A stretch of 58,284 nucleotides of DNA from Lentisphaerota bacterium (GCA_015061665.1 SUWC01000010.1:1-58284); one strand, 5' to 3'; numbered from the stretch's first letter, positions 24,230 through 34,072 are shown. A program made the numbers and translations. Notes: a model not told the origin generated them from the sequence alone.

Positions 24230-25987
24230 ATGGAGACGAAACGCAAGATACCGTATGGCGTGATGAACTGGGCCAAGCTTGTCCGCGAGTGCTTTCTCGT
24301 GGACAACACGGCGTACATCCGTACGCTGGAGAACGTGGATACCCCCGTGTTCCTGCGTCCAAAGCGCTTCGGCAAGTCCGTAGTATGCTCTATGCTCGCG
24401 CACTACTACGACGTCAATCTCAAGGACCGATTCGACGAGCTCTTCGGGAAGACCGACATCGGGCGGAATCCGACGCCTCTCGCCAACTCGTTCCTCGTCC
24501 TCCAGTTCGACTTCTCCACGGTGCAGGTCGGCTCGCTCGCGGAAATAGAACGGAACTTCTGGGAGAATGTCAAGGGCGCTGTCGGCTACTTGACCGTCAA
24601 ATACAAGGACCTTGCCGACTGGAGCGACGTCAAGACGGCCACTGCGCCGGCGCAATGCATCGACAAGGTCCGTGATGTGATACGGGCGAATCACCTCCCC
24701 CCGCTCTACGTGATCATCGACGAATACGACAACTTCACGAACGAACTGGTAGTCTCGGGGCGTGACCTTGAGTACAACGCTGTTTGCGGACACGACGCGA
24801 GTGGTGATGTGTCGCGCGAGTCGTTCTTCAAGGCATTCTTCAAGTCGTTCAAGGCGGGGCTTACGGACGGAACCGTGGGCCGCACGTACTTTACGGGCGT
24901 CCTCCCGATCACGCTCGACGACCTCTCCAGCGGATTCAACGTGGGGACGGTCGTGAACCTCAACGAGGACCTGCTGGGGCTCGCGGGATTCACGCAGGCC
25001 CAGGTCGAGAAGTATGTCGACGAAATCTATGCGGAGTACGGGTTCGACCGCTCCAACATCGCGGACGTGCTGGCCGACCTCAAGGCGTTCTACGACGGAT
25101 ACCGCTTCCTTCCGGACGCCGAGCCGCTGTATAATTCGACGATCTGCAACTGGTATCTGTTCAATCTCGTGTCCTGCAAAGGCAGACAGCCGGCGGACGT
25201 CATCGACTCGAACGTGCGCACCGACATCGGATGGTTCCGCCGTCTTGCGCAGACGCCGCAGAACGCGCTTTCGAAGGTTCGCGGTTACGTCGAGCGCGGC
25301 GAAGGGGAGAAAGCGTTCAGAAACGAGCTCTCCTCGAAGTTCGGACGCGCGAAGTTCTTTACTGAGGAGTTCTTCCCTTACGCGCTGTACTATCTCGGAC
25401 TCCTTACGTTCGAGAGTCCGTTCAGGCTCAACGTCCCGAACCTGACGATCAAGAACATGTTTGTCGACTACTACGACGAGCTTTCGGAGTTCACCAATGT
25501 GAGCGAGGCGCGCAATGCCTTCGTTGGCGCAGCGGAATCTCTCGCGATAGGCGACGGAACGTGGAAGGCGCTCTTCGACGCCTACTGGCAGCACTACGTG
25601 AAGGCGCGCATTCCCGCCCAGGCGTTCGACAAGATGAACGAGAACTTCTTCCGCACGACTTTCACCTCGCGCTGTCTCGACGCGCTTACCGCCTTCTACT
25701 CCTTCGAGACCGAGTACAATTCGTCCGAGGGGCGCTGCGACTTCCTCGCAATCCCGAAGCCGGGCTCTCCGAAGCCCGCGATGCTCGTGGAGTTCAAGTA
25801 CTTCACGAACACGGCGGCGGAGAAGGGGAATGTGCTCGGACGCGGCGAGCCCGACGCGGAGACGGTCACGCAGGCGCTCGACTACAGGAAGGCGCTTGCC
25901 CGCCGCCCCGACTGGAGCCACGAGATACGCGTTGCCGTCGTCGAAGTCTGCGGCAACACCGGCTGCAACTGGTTCGACATAGCCTGA
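24230..25987 (+). CDS. AAA-ATPase-like / PD-(D/E)XK nuclease-fold protein (DUF1703 type)
   Basis: The product is 585 aa. The N-terminal 'AAA-ATPase-like' domain has 'FLVDNTAYIRTLENVDTPVF' and the P-loop-like 'RPKRFGKSV' (about 41-49), then 'PLYVIIDEYDNF' as a Walker B-like strand. The C-terminal 100 residues have the PD-(D/E)XK_9 pattern: 'YNSSEGRCDFLAI' and 'AMLVEFKY'. These genes occur in large paralogous sets in anaerobes of the gut. Their function is unproven; nucleic-acid or defence roles have been proposed. A TTG six nt upstream is open but would overlap the promoter. Confidence 0.88.
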   Translation: METKRKIPYGVMNWAKLVRECFLVDNTAYIRTLENVDTPVFLRPKRFGKSVVCSMLAHYYDVNLKDRFDELFGKTDIGRNPTPLANSFLVLQFDFSTVQVGSLAEIERNFWENVKGAVGYLTVKYKDLADWSDVKTATAPAQCIDKVRDVIRANHLPPLYVIIDEYDNFTNELVVSGRDLEYNAVCGHDASGDVSRESFFKAFFKSFKAGLTDGTVGRTYFTGVLPITLDDLSSGFNVGTVVNLNEDLLGLAGFTQAQVEKYVDEIYAEYGFDRSNIADVLADLKAFYDGYRFLPDAEPLYNSTICNWYLFNLVSCKGRQPADVIDSNVRTDIGWFRRLAQTPQNALSKVRGYVERGEGEKAFRNELSSKFGRAKFFTEEFFPYALYYLGLLTFESPFRLNVPNLTIKNMFVDYYDELSEFTNVSEARNAFVGAAESLAIGDGTWKALFDAYWQHYVKARIPAQAFDKMNENFFRTTFTSRCLDALTAFYSFETEYNSSEGRCDFLAIPKPGSPKPAMLVEFKYFTNTAAEKGNVLGRGEPDAETVTQALDYRKALARRPDWSHEIRVAVVEVCGNTGCNWFDIA

Positions 25988-26055
25988 TTCGTGACGCGGT
26001 GCGGCTGTTGCGCCTGAAGCCGAGCGAGGGCAAGATGATCCGCTTCAAAATAGTT

Positions 26056-26093
26056 TTTGAGGCGCATCCCAGCTCCCTCCGATGCGCCTCAAA
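26056..26093. repeat. Hairpin sharing the GATGCGCCTCA core
   Basis: TTTGAGGCGCATC (26056-26068) and its perfect complement (26081-26093) flank a 12-nt loop. The stem is the same sequence as in the terminator at 18426 with the arms swapped. No long T-run follows on either strand, so termination is uncertain. Confidence 0.75.
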
Positions 26094-26293
26094 TCTCCCT
26101 GTGACCCTATTCGCTCATCGCGCCATCCCAGTCGACTCCCATTGTCCTTTCTCAGTATCTCACCAATATTCCGCCTAAATCACACCCTTTGCCAGGTTTC
26201 GCTGCAGCCAGTTCCTTGCCCTAATATACGCCCTAGTACGCAAACGGACACATTTTTAGTCTACTTTTTTGCATCCCCAAATGCCCCTTTTTA

Positions 26294-26302
26294 TGCTATA
26301 AT
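26294..26302 (+). promoter_or_regulatory. Extended -10 promoter
   Basis: TGC-TATAAT is 30 nt before the ATG at 26333, with an AAAGGGAG ribosome-binding site in the leader. Confidence 0.7.
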
Positions 26303-26332
26303 GGAGTCATAATTCAAAAGGGAGCAACCTCT

Positions 26333-28303
26333 ATGAAAAAAGCCTTAATCGCTGCCTTTGCAGCCATAGTAACAGCAACCGTATCATTCGCAGACACCAT
26401 CACGTGGACGGGTGGAGGTGATGGTGTATCTTGGGGTGATAATGATAACTGGAGTTCGGGTACAAGCCCGCTCAATAACTTTGCGTATGATGTAGTTGTT
26501 GACGGCGATAGTGGAGTGTTCAAGGACGAGGGGAAAACGGTCACTTACACATCTGGCGATTTGACGTTTACAGGTACTTTGACAATAAAGAATGGAGCGC
26601 GATTCTATCAGAATGCGGATTCGTGGCCGAACTTTGCAAATGGTACACTTATTGTTGAAAATGGCACATTTGATCTATCGCATGCAACAGGGTCTAACGG
26701 ATTCGGCACATTAATTGTTCGTGAAGGGGGGAGCGTCATTGTCCCTTCGGGTATGAACAGCAACAAAGTGACCTTGGACAATGGCGCGACGCTTGTTCTG
26801 AAGGCAGGAGATTTTGAGATACCTTCAGATAGAACATTTGGGGCGATAAATCTGACTGTCTACACGATAACGACACCTGCAAATGATAACGTTCGTGCGA
26901 AAATTTCGCTTAGCGGCACTAAACTGACGGCGACCCGTACTGGTGCAGTATGCGGAATATGGGATGCCAGGTATGCAGGTGAGGTAAACTTCCTCTCAGG
27001 TGCCAATTCTTCGTTCACATTCCCTTCTTCTGTAGATGGAAACAATGTTCATGACAAGGCTACCGCATATCAGTATTTGTTTCAGACCGGTTATTTCTAC
27101 TATGAAGGAAATCCTGTCTCTGATGAATCTGATGTTTGGCGTAATCACTTTGAGGTCTTTTCAGATGCAGGAATGACGACAGTAGCCTATGTAGATGTAA
27201 TTTCAGATAACAGCATCAGCTCGGTAAGTGCAGAGTCGATTACTTCCACTTCTGCGACGTTGTCAGCGCTAATCGCGTCTCAGGAGGAGGGCTCGCTAGT
27301 CAAGTTTGCTTACGGGGAATCTGAATTGACGGAATCCGATGTCCTGTCAGGGGAGACGATATCTGTCGAGGCCGGAGTTGCTTCAAAACAGATTACGGGT
27401 TTGAATGAGTTTGCACTATATCATTATGCGTTTGCAATTGCAGATTCCACTGGTTCAGAGGTGCTTAGTATGAGGAGTGGCACGTTTATCGCGAGTGATT
27501 TTGAATACATTTGGAAGGATGGTGCGTGGGTGGGAGGTAGGATTCCCGCCAATTATGGAAACTCGCTGGACAGTGTGCTCTTTGCAAGTGATTTCACTAC
27601 AACAGGCGAACTTCGTCTTGACAACAAGAAAGTTAAGAATTCTGTCCTGACCTCAGGAACCATGCTTTACGGGACTCTTCAAGTCGTCAATTCATCCGTG
27701 ATTAACATACGCAACGAAAAGATGAATGAGTCTCCGTATGGTTTCTATGGTGACAATGCAACTCCCTTGAATTTTGTATCTGAAAGTGGCAATGGCACAA
27801 TCTTTCGTGCGGCATCCTATACATGCCGTTGCGACGACGCCCAGCTTGCGGCGTTCGACAATTTCTTCACATGCCAGACAGCTAAGAAGATTCTCCACAA
27901 TGGTGTCCAGATTGATGCGACGGATTATGCTGCAAATTTCGCTCGCACAACTGCGGCCGAAAAAGAATCTGGAACGTTTGACTATGGCGAAGGTGTGGTC
28001 GCGGTTGATTTGAATGTCGTAACTCTGACTCTTTGGGACACCTTCCCCGAAGATGCGTCCGGTGCGTGGACAGTGAAGAATGGGGCAAGGGTTAAGTTGA
28101 CGAAGAACGCCAAGCTGTCTGGACTGGTCGTTGAGTCTGGTGCGGTAATCGATCTCAATGGTTACACGCTTACGACGAGTGCGCTCACGATTGATGGCGT
28201 GAATGTAGGAAAGGGAACATACTCGTCCAGTTACTCAGAAGTCTTGGTCGGTGAAGGTTCTCTCACCGTCGCAGGCAAGGGTCTTGTGATCGTAATCCGC
28301 TGA
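26333..28303 (+). CDS. Secreted autotransporter-passenger-like beta-repeat protein
   Basis: This 656-aa protein has a clear signal peptide ('LIAAFAAIVTATVSFA', about 4-20). The start of the mature part, 'TITWTGGGDGVSWGDNDNW', is typical of autotransporter-associated beta-helix repeats. Segments such as 'GTLIVENGTFDLS' and 'GLVVESGAVIDLNGYTL' fit a parallel beta-helix. No autotransporter barrel and no sorting motif is present. Residues about 285-380 may be a fibronectin-like insert. The gene is distinctly AT-richer than both neighbours, which suggests separate origin. A surface or matrix role is inferred. Confidence 0.7.
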   Translation: MKKALIAAFAAIVTATVSFADTITWTGGGDGVSWGDNDNWSSGTSPLNNFAYDVVVDGDSGVFKDEGKTVTYTSGDLTFTGTLTIKNGARFYQNADSWPNFANGTLIVENGTFDLSHATGSNGFGTLIVREGGSVIVPSGMNSNKVTLDNGATLVLKAGDFEIPSDRTFGAINLTVYTITTPANDNVRAKISLSGTKLTATRTGAVCGIWDARYAGEVNFLSGANSSFTFPSSVDGNNVHDKATAYQYLFQTGYFYYEGNPVSDESDVWRNHFEVFSDAGMTTVAYVDVISDNSISSVSAESITSTSATLSALIASQEEGSLVKFAYGESELTESDVLSGETISVEAGVASKQITGLNEFALYHYAFAIADSTGSEVLSMRSGTFIASDFEYIWKDGAWVGGRIPANYGNSLDSVLFASDFTTTGELRLDNKKVKNSVLTSGTMLYGTLQVVNSSVINIRNEKMNESPYGFYGDNATPLNFVSESGNGTIFRAASYTCRCDDAQLAAFDNFFTCQTAKKILHNGVQIDATDYAANFARTTAAEKESGTFDYGEGVVAVDLNVVTLTLWDTFPEDASGAWTVKNGARVKLTKNAKLSGLVVESGAVIDLNGYTLTTSALTIDGVNVGKGTYSSSYSEVLVGEGSLTVAGKGLVIVIR

Positions 28304-28324
28304 TATGACGAAATAGTATTCGTG

Positions 28325-28359
28325 AAAGCCGGGTCCGGTGTAAATGCCGGACCCGCTTT
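28325..28359 (+). terminator. Hairpin after the beta-repeat protein
   Basis: AAAGC(C)GGGTCCGG and CCGGACCCGCTTT pair with a single bulged C around an 8-nt loop. Only a short T-run is present, so termination strength is uncertain. Confidence 0.6.
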
Positions 28360-28387
28360 GTAAAGAAATACCCTAGGAACACGCAAA

Positions 28388-30292
28388 ATGAAGAAAGCAT
28401 TTACCTCCATCGCCGCCGCATCGCTCGCGATGTTCGCCGTCGCGGCGCATGACGAGCTGCTCGGACCGAACGTCTACATCTTCTCGCCAGAGGATTCGCC
28501 GGAAGAAATCGCCGCGACCGTTGAGAAGGTGTTCAAGCGCCAGCACCACCAGCAGTTCGGAAAGGGGCGCTATGCGTTTCTTTTCAAAAGCGGCGACTAC
28601 ACGAAAGCCGGAACGTTCAACGTCGGCTACTACACCCAGCTCCTCGGCCTCGGAAAGACGCCTCGCGACGTCCGCATCGCAAATGTCAAGACCCCCGCCG
28701 CTCTTCCGTCCAACAACGCGACGTGCAACTTCTGGGTCGGCATCGAGAACATGTCCATCGCCGATCTCGACAACAACGCCGATCCCTACTTCAACTTCCA
28801 GTGGGCCGTTTCGCAGGCAGCCCCCGCACGTCGTCTCTACGTCGAGCGCAAGACCGTCTTCGACTGGTTCTTCGGATGGGCTTCCGGCGGATACGCCGCG
28901 GACTGCATGTTCCTTAAGCCCGCCGGCTCCTACGCCCAGCAGCAGTACTACTACCGCAACAACGAGTTCGCACAGGGCGTGTACGGAATCAACTGGAACC
29001 AGGTCATCCAGGGCTGCGTCGGCAACCTCGGAGAAAACGCAGTTGACGGACCCAAGAAGCCCGTCGCCTCCGGCTCGCCGCTCGCCGGCGCGAAGGGAAC
29101 CTCGAACTGGAAGGACGGCGGATGCACGAGCTTCGTCGAGGAGACGGACCGCATTCGCGAAAAGCCTTTCCTCTTCCTCGAAGGCGACACGTTCAAGGTG
29201 TTCGTCCCCGCCATCCGCCGCAACGCGAAGGGCATAAGCTGGGGCGCAGGCAAGGCGAACGACGGAATGGGCGAAGGACAGATTCTCGACCTCAGGCGCG
29301 ACTTCTACATCGCGAAGGAAGGCAAGGACTCCGCGAAGACGCTCAACGCCGCTCTCGCGTCCGGCAAGAACATCCTCTTCACCCCCGGCATATACCATGT
29401 CGAAGAGCCGATAAAGGTCGTAAAGCCGAACACGATAGTCCTCGGAATAGGCGAGGCCACTATCGTCCCGGAGAACGCCGATGCCGCGCTGCGCTGCGCA
29501 GATGTTGACGGACTCGTCATCGCCGGGCTCATCTTCGACGCGGAGCGCGCGTCCAAGAGGTTCGTCGTCGCGGGCGCGAAGAAGTCCGTCGTCCGCCATG
29601 AAAAGAACCCCGCGTTTCTCATCGACCTCATCTACCGCGTCGGCGGAACAGGCAAGCCCGGCAAGACGGACGTCTGCCTTGAGATTAACTCCAACGACGC
29701 CGTTGTAGACCATACGTGGATATGGCGCGCCGACCACGGCGATCACACGGGCTGGATGGCCAACACCTCCAAGAACGGAATCGTCGTAAACGGCGAAGGA
29801 GTGACGTGCTACGGACTCTTCGTCGAGCACTTCCAGGAGCACGACGTCCTCTGGAACGGCGAAAACGGACGCATGTACTTCCTCCAGAACGAGAAGTGCT
29901 ACGATCCGCCGGGCAACGCGACCTGGATGTCCCACGGCGGCAAGAAGAAGGGCTATGCGGCGTACAAGGTTGCGGACGGCGTGAAGCGCCACTACGCTGT
30001 CGGACTCGGCGTGTACGATGTGTTCATCAACACGGACGGCAACAGCGTCTTCCTTGACGACGCAATCGAAGTGCCCGACACGCCAGGCGTCACGATCGAA
30101 AACGCCTGCATCGTCGAAATCGCGAACGGGGACGGTCCGCTCGTCGGAATCAACCACATCGTCAACGGACGCGGCTACGGAATCCGCACCGGCAAGGACA
30201 GCGGCGGCGGGTATGCCGTGCAGCGCGTGACGAAGTACTGCAACGGCAAGGCCGAGGAACGTCCTGACTCATACGTCAAGAAAGGCAACTGA
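28388..30292 (+). CDS. Secreted right-handed beta-helix protein, probable beta-glucan-active
   Basis: The product is 634 aa with a signal peptide (about 1-19). The sequence matches, from memory, a family known mainly from actinobacteria and often misannotated as adenylyl cyclase or F5/8-type protein: 'LGPNVYIFSPEDSPEEI', 'FGKGRYAFLFKSGDY', 'NVGYYTQLLGLGKTP', 'LFTPGIYHVEEPIKV', 'HTWIWRADHGDHTGW', 'VEHFQEHDVLWNGENGR'. The spaced Asp, His and Asn-rich turns fit a pectate-lyase-like helix. The stop overlaps the ATG of the GH81 gene, so a joint role on beta-1,3-glucan is inferred. Confidence 0.75.
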   Translation: MKKAFTSIAAASLAMFAVAAHDELLGPNVYIFSPEDSPEEIAATVEKVFKRQHHQQFGKGRYAFLFKSGDYTKAGTFNVGYYTQLLGLGKTPRDVRIANVKTPAALPSNNATCNFWVGIENMSIADLDNNADPYFNFQWAVSQAAPARRLYVERKTVFDWFFGWASGGYAADCMFLKPAGSYAQQQYYYRNNEFAQGVYGINWNQVIQGCVGNLGENAVDGPKKPVASGSPLAGAKGTSNWKDGGCTSFVEETDRIREKPFLFLEGDTFKVFVPAIRRNAKGISWGAGKANDGMGEGQILDLRRDFYIAKEGKDSAKTLNAALASGKNILFTPGIYHVEEPIKVVKPNTIVLGIGEATIVPENADAALRCADVDGLVIAGLIFDAERASKRFVVAGAKKSVVRHEKNPAFLIDLIYRVGGTGKPGKTDVCLEINSNDAVVDHTWIWRADHGDHTGWMANTSKNGIVVNGEGVTCYGLFVEHFQEHDVLWNGENGRMYFLQNEKCYDPPGNATWMSHGGKKKGYAAYKVADGVKRHYAVGLGVYDVFINTDGNSVFLDDAIEVPDTPGVTIENACIVEIANGDGPLVGINHIVNGRGYGIRTGKDSGGGYAVQRVTKYCNGKAEERPDSYVKKGN

Positions 30293-33200
30293 TGAACGGA
30301 AAGACCCTTGCGCTGGCAGTGTGCACGGCCGCTTCTGCGGCCTGCGCGCAGGAGATCGTGAAGTGCGGAGAAGGCACCTACGCCTCGTACGCGCCATGGC
30401 GCGTCGCGCGCTCGACGCGGCACTGGGGCGACCAGAGCCGCATAATGCAGACGCGTCCGATCTACATGACGGAACGGCGCAAGGGCGATCCTATCCCGAC
30501 GAACGACTGGTGGACTGACGCGCTCGTCTCGCGCTGGACGGGCAATCTCTGGAGCTATCCGGCGAAAGTCCGCATAGGCGCCGACGGTGTGCGCGTCGAG
30601 AATCCGTCCTACTGGATCGACAACGGAACGGAGATGAAGTCCCGCTCCGCAATCGTCGTTTCCGCAGTCGGCGATTTCGCGCCCGAGGCGACGCTCGTCG
30701 ACGACTGGCACGACTGGGACGTCGAGATGGTGTTGAGGGAAGAGGGAAGTGGGACTAGGGAGATTAAGACGACGCTGGTGCATGGATCTCCCTTTACCTG
30801 GATTGAGTCGAAGGGCGTCGGACTCAAGATTTCGATTGAGAAAGAAGGCGATGCGGAGCCGCGCCGCCGCGCCAAGGGCAATGCCGAGATAATTGCCGTA
30901 GGAGACGAGCTGTACGGAATTTGGCGCGGGAAGCGCGAGGGCGGTGAATGGATCGCCATCGGACTTCTGCCTGACGAGTCCGCGTTTGAAAAGCTCGCGC
31001 CGTATGCGACGTCCGTCATCCGCTCGACGCGCGTCGACTGGAAGTACGACGAGAAGAAGTCCGCGCTGACGACTACATGGCGCGTGAAGACGGAGGATAT
31101 TAGGGGAACGGGGAACGGGGAACGGGGAATGGATCCCGTTGCGCTTCAGGGATTCCAGCCCCACCATCTCAAGAAGACCGTCCCTGATTTCAAGACGATT
31201 GACGGACTCGTCTGGCAGACTCCTCGCGGGAAGCAGCGCGTAGCCGCGGGCAATTCGCTTTCGATAACGTATACGTTCCCTGGCATGCTTCCTTACTGGG
31301 CCGCGCCCGTCGCGGCCGCGAAGGGGCGGTATGACGAGTCTCTCTTCAGGGATCTGATTTCTGACTACGCTGCACGCGGTGGATTCGGCGGTGATACCTA
31401 CTGGGGCGGGAAGGGCCTTCTGCAGATGGCGTTCGCGATGATGGCGGCGCGCGAAATAGGCGACGCAAAGACGTTTCGCGATGCGCACGCGAAGATGAGG
31501 GCAAAGTTCGAGGACTGGTTGACGTGGGATCCGTCCGAGCAGCGTTTCTTCTTCTCGTACGTTCCGAAATGGGGCGGACTTGTCGGCGAAGGGACGAGCT
31601 ACGACTCGGATGCTTTCAACGACCATCACTTCCACTACGGATATTTCACGTATTCTGGCGCGCTCCTCTGCATGGTCGACGACGATTTCAGGACGAAGTT
31701 CGGTCCGATGCTGCGCCTTATAGCGAAGGACTACGCCAACTGGGAGCGGGAGGGCGCAGATGCTTCGGGAAGCGGCGTCAACGCTGCGAAGCCGCGTTTT
31801 CCGTTCTTCAGGACGTTCGATCCGTGGGCCGGTCACTCCTTCGCCGGAGGTGTCGGCGACGGAGGCGGCAACGGACAGGAGTCGACGAGCGAGGCTATGC
31901 AGGGCTGGGGCGGACTCTACCTGCTCGGACTTGCGCTTGGAGACGACGCGATGCGCGACGCGGGCATTTTCGGGTACGTGAGCGAAGCGCGAGGCGTTGC
32001 GGAATACTGGTTCGACCGCGACCGCGAGAACATCGACTACACGAAGTACAAGCATCCGTACAACTCGAACCTGACGTGCCACGGAGTTGGCTGGTGGACG
32101 TATTTCAGCGGCGATCCCGTGTGGATGCACTCGATCCAGTGGCTTCCCAACACCCCCGCTCTCGACTATCTCAGCGAAGACCTCAAGTTCGCGAAGTGGG
32201 ACTGGGAGACTATGTGGAAAACAAAGGAGATCGGCGGGTGGTTCGAGAAGGGCAAGACGCGTGACGGACACGAGACGAACCCCGTCGGCAACGAGTCGCT
32301 CGGCAACGTTCTGCTCTCGTATCTCCAGCGTCACGATCCAGCGCAGGCGGCGGAGATCTTCGACAAGCTCCGCGCGAAGAAGATGGGCGCGGCGATGAAC
32401 GCCGACACGGGACACATGACCTACTGGGCGACGCACAGCCACCTGACGTGGGGCGAGCTAGATTTTACCGTTCGTGCAGACTATCCGTGCGCCAGGGCGT
32501 TCGTGAAGAACGGCAAGCGCACGCTCATGGTCTACAACTGCGGCGACGAGCCGCGCAAGGTAAGGTTCTTCGGGACGGATGGGAAGGCCGTTGGCGAAAT
32601 CGACGCCCAGCCTCGCTGTCTTACGGTTCAGAACCGCAAGCCGGCGGGGCTGCCGAAGATTGATTTCTCGAGTGCGGCGTCCGTCATCCCCAAGGGCGTC
32701 GTGATGCGCGATCTGGCGTCCGGCGCGTCCGTCAAGGCTACGTCTCAGGAGTCAGGCGGACTTTCCGCGGCGAACGCGACAGACGGCGACGACAAGACGC
32801 GCTGGTCTTCCGCCCATGACGACGCCGAGGCGACGCTTACAATTGACCTTGGCGGAGCGGTCGAGCTCTACGGTTCGGAAATCCTCTGGGAGGCGTCGTA
32901 CGCGGCGAAGTATTTCATAGAGTATTCGGCGGACGGCGCAAAGTGGTCCGCGATAGGCGGCGAGCGGAACGGATTCGCCGGGCTTCAGAGGCTCGAGTTC
33001 GGCGGCGAGAAGGGACGCTACGTCAGGATGCGCGCGAAAGAGAAGGCGACGCAGTACGGCGTGTCGCTGTTCTCGTGGCGCGTGTTCGGAAAGCCGGCAG
33101 GCGCGAAGGGTGCGCTCGGCGCGGCGATAGATGCGGAGAAGCCCGTCCTCAAGGAGAACGTTCCGTGCAGGCTTTCTGCGCGCGCATGGCTGGGCGGAGA

Positions 33201-34014
33201 GAAGTTCGGTCCGTGCAAGGTCGAATGGTCAAGCTCCGACGGAGAGTTCGAGGGCGACATGTTCACTCCGCGCACCAACGGATTCGCGACGGTCGAGGCG
33301 AAGATGGACGGGCTTGCGGTGTCCCGCCGCTTCCCCGTCGAGGAGGCGCTTGCGGCTTCCACGCTACTGTTCACGCCGTCCAACGTCGTAGCGGTCGTTG
33401 GCGAGGAGATAAGGGCTGTTCCATCTGCGTCCGACCAGTTCGGCGGCGCGATGTCCCTCAAGGGCGCGAAGCTCGAGCTGCTGGGGCCGGACGGACGCAA
33501 GGCGGGCGCGAAGCAGTTCTCCGCGAAGAAGGGCGGATACTTCACGTTCAACGTGCCTGGGGTGTATACGCTCCGCGCGAAGCTCGGCGGACTTGTCTCA
33601 GAATGCCGCATAGAGGCGATGTCGCTCAAGAGCGCGAACCTTGCGCGTCTCGCGGCGATCTCGGCGAGCGGCGAGGAGAACGGCGGACTGGCGGCGCGCT
33701 TTGCCGCGGACGGCGATCCGAAGACGCGCTGGTCGTCGCGCCACAAGGACGGCGAGTGGATCGTGTTCGACTTCGGGCGCGAGCGCACGGTTTCGAGCTG
33801 CGCCGTGACGTGGGAGAACGCGCGCGCCTCGGAGTATGTGGTCGAGACGTCGACCGACGGCGCGAAGTGGGCTGAAGCTGTCCGTGTCTCCGACAATCCA
33901 GGCGGACGCCAGGAGCATACGTTCAAGGCGGTGAAGGCGACAAAGCTGCGCATCACGGGCCTGAAGCGCAACACGCAGTACGGCATTTCCATATTCGAGA
34001 CCGAAATCCGCTGA
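30292..34014 (+). CDS. GH81 endo-beta-1,3-glucanase with two F5/8 (discoidin) domains
   Basis: The product is 1240 aa with a short signal peptide ending near 'AACAQE'. The GH81 core (about 40-780) shows 'TNDWWTDALVSRW' and the family signature 'DPWAGHSFAGG...GGNGQESTSEAM', in which E530 and E534 are the expected catalytic region. Two discoidin/CBM32-like domains follow (about 805-940 and about 1105-1240), each with 'DGDxKTRWSS'. Between them is an Ig-like or linker region. It would cut laminarin- or callose-type beta-1,3-glucans outside the cell. Two G-rich heptad arrays lie in the N-terminal part. The start overlaps the upstream stop by 1 nt. Confidence 0.88.
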   Translation: MNGKTLALAVCTAASAACAQEIVKCGEGTYASYAPWRVARSTRHWGDQSRIMQTRPIYMTERRKGDPIPTNDWWTDALVSRWTGNLWSYPAKVRIGADGVRVENPSYWIDNGTEMKSRSAIVVSAVGDFAPEATLVDDWHDWDVEMVLREEGSGTREIKTTLVHGSPFTWIESKGVGLKISIEKEGDAEPRRRAKGNAEIIAVGDELYGIWRGKREGGEWIAIGLLPDESAFEKLAPYATSVIRSTRVDWKYDEKKSALTTTWRVKTEDIRGTGNGERGMDPVALQGFQPHHLKKTVPDFKTIDGLVWQTPRGKQRVAAGNSLSITYTFPGMLPYWAAPVAAAKGRYDESLFRDLISDYAARGGFGGDTYWGGKGLLQMAFAMMAAREIGDAKTFRDAHAKMRAKFEDWLTWDPSEQRFFFSYVPKWGGLVGEGTSYDSDAFNDHHFHYGYFTYSGALLCMVDDDFRTKFGPMLRLIAKDYANWEREGADASGSGVNAAKPRFPFFRTFDPWAGHSFAGGVGDGGGNGQESTSEAMQGWGGLYLLGLALGDDAMRDAGIFGYVSEARGVAEYWFDRDRENIDYTKYKHPYNSNLTCHGVGWWTYFSGDPVWMHSIQWLPNTPALDYLSEDLKFAKWDWETMWKTKEIGGWFEKGKTRDGHETNPVGNESLGNVLLSYLQRHDPAQAAEIFDKLRAKKMGAAMNADTGHMTYWATHSHLTWGELDFTVRADYPCARAFVKNGKRTLMVYNCGDEPRKVRFFGTDGKAVGEIDAQPRCLTVQNRKPAGLPKIDFSSAASVIPKGVVMRDLASGASVKATSQESGGLSAANATDGDDKTRWSSAHDDAEATLTIDLGGAVELYGSEILWEASYAAKYFIEYSADGAKWSAIGGERNGFAGLQRLEFGGEKGRYVRMRAKEKATQYGVSLFSWRVFGKPAGAKGALGAAIDAEKPVLKENVPCRLSARAWLGGEKFGPCKVEWSSSDGEFEGDMFTPRTNGFATVEAKMDGLAVSRRFPVEEALAASTLLFTPSNVVAVVGEEIRAVPSASDQFGGAMSLKGAKLELLGPDGRKAGAKQFSAKKGGYFTFNVPGVYTLRAKLGGLVSECRIEAMSLKSANLARLAAISASGEENGGLAARFAADGDPKTRWSSRHKDGEWIVFDFGRERTVSSCAVTWENARASEYVVETSTDGAKWAEAVRVSDNPGGRQEHTFKAVKATKLRITGLKRNTQYGISIFETEIR
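30735..30762 (+). repeat. Degenerate G-rich heptads x4 in GH81 gene
   Basis: Units GAGGGAA, GAGGGAA, GTGGGAC and TAGGGAG encode a loop of the type 'REEGSGTRE' at residues about 148-157. Confidence 0.75.
31103..31130 (+). repeat. Heptad array GGGGAAC x3, GGGGAAT in GH81 gene
   Basis: Four consecutive 7-bp units encode 'GTGNGERGM' in frame at residues about 271-280. Confidence 0.95.
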
Positions 34015-34057
34015 CCGTATTTTTTGTCTTTAGACTGTGGAAATCCGCGCCAGATAA

Positions 34058-34066
34058 TGATATAAT
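34058..34066 (+). promoter_or_regulatory. Extended -10 promoter of a candidate small RNA
   Basis: TGA-TATAAT is a perfect extended -10, but the next coding start is about 140 bp away and a second promoter and a terminator-like hairpin lie between them. Confidence 0.6.
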
Positions 34067-34072
34067 ACTTGT

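Larger units (their letters stand above)
25988..26332. other. Intergenic region of 345 bp
   Basis: This gap holds a 13-bp-stem hairpin (26056-26093), then about 200 bp with no recognisable element, and an extended -10 (26294-26302). No convincing small gene was seen. Confidence 0.6.

Noticed and set aside
23636-25921. Long open frame of 761 codons on the minus strand
   Set aside because: It lies opposite the glycosidase and DUF1703-type genes, is rich in Arg, Val and Glu runs typical of a reverse frame in GC-rich DNA, and shows no family motif.
28373-30157. Open frame of 594 codons on the minus strand
   Set aside because: It is antisense to the beta-helix gene and has the biased composition of a shadow frame.
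30175-32442. Long open frame of 755 codons on the minus strand
   Set aside because: It is opposite the GH81 gene, whose motifs are unambiguous; the antisense frame has no domain.
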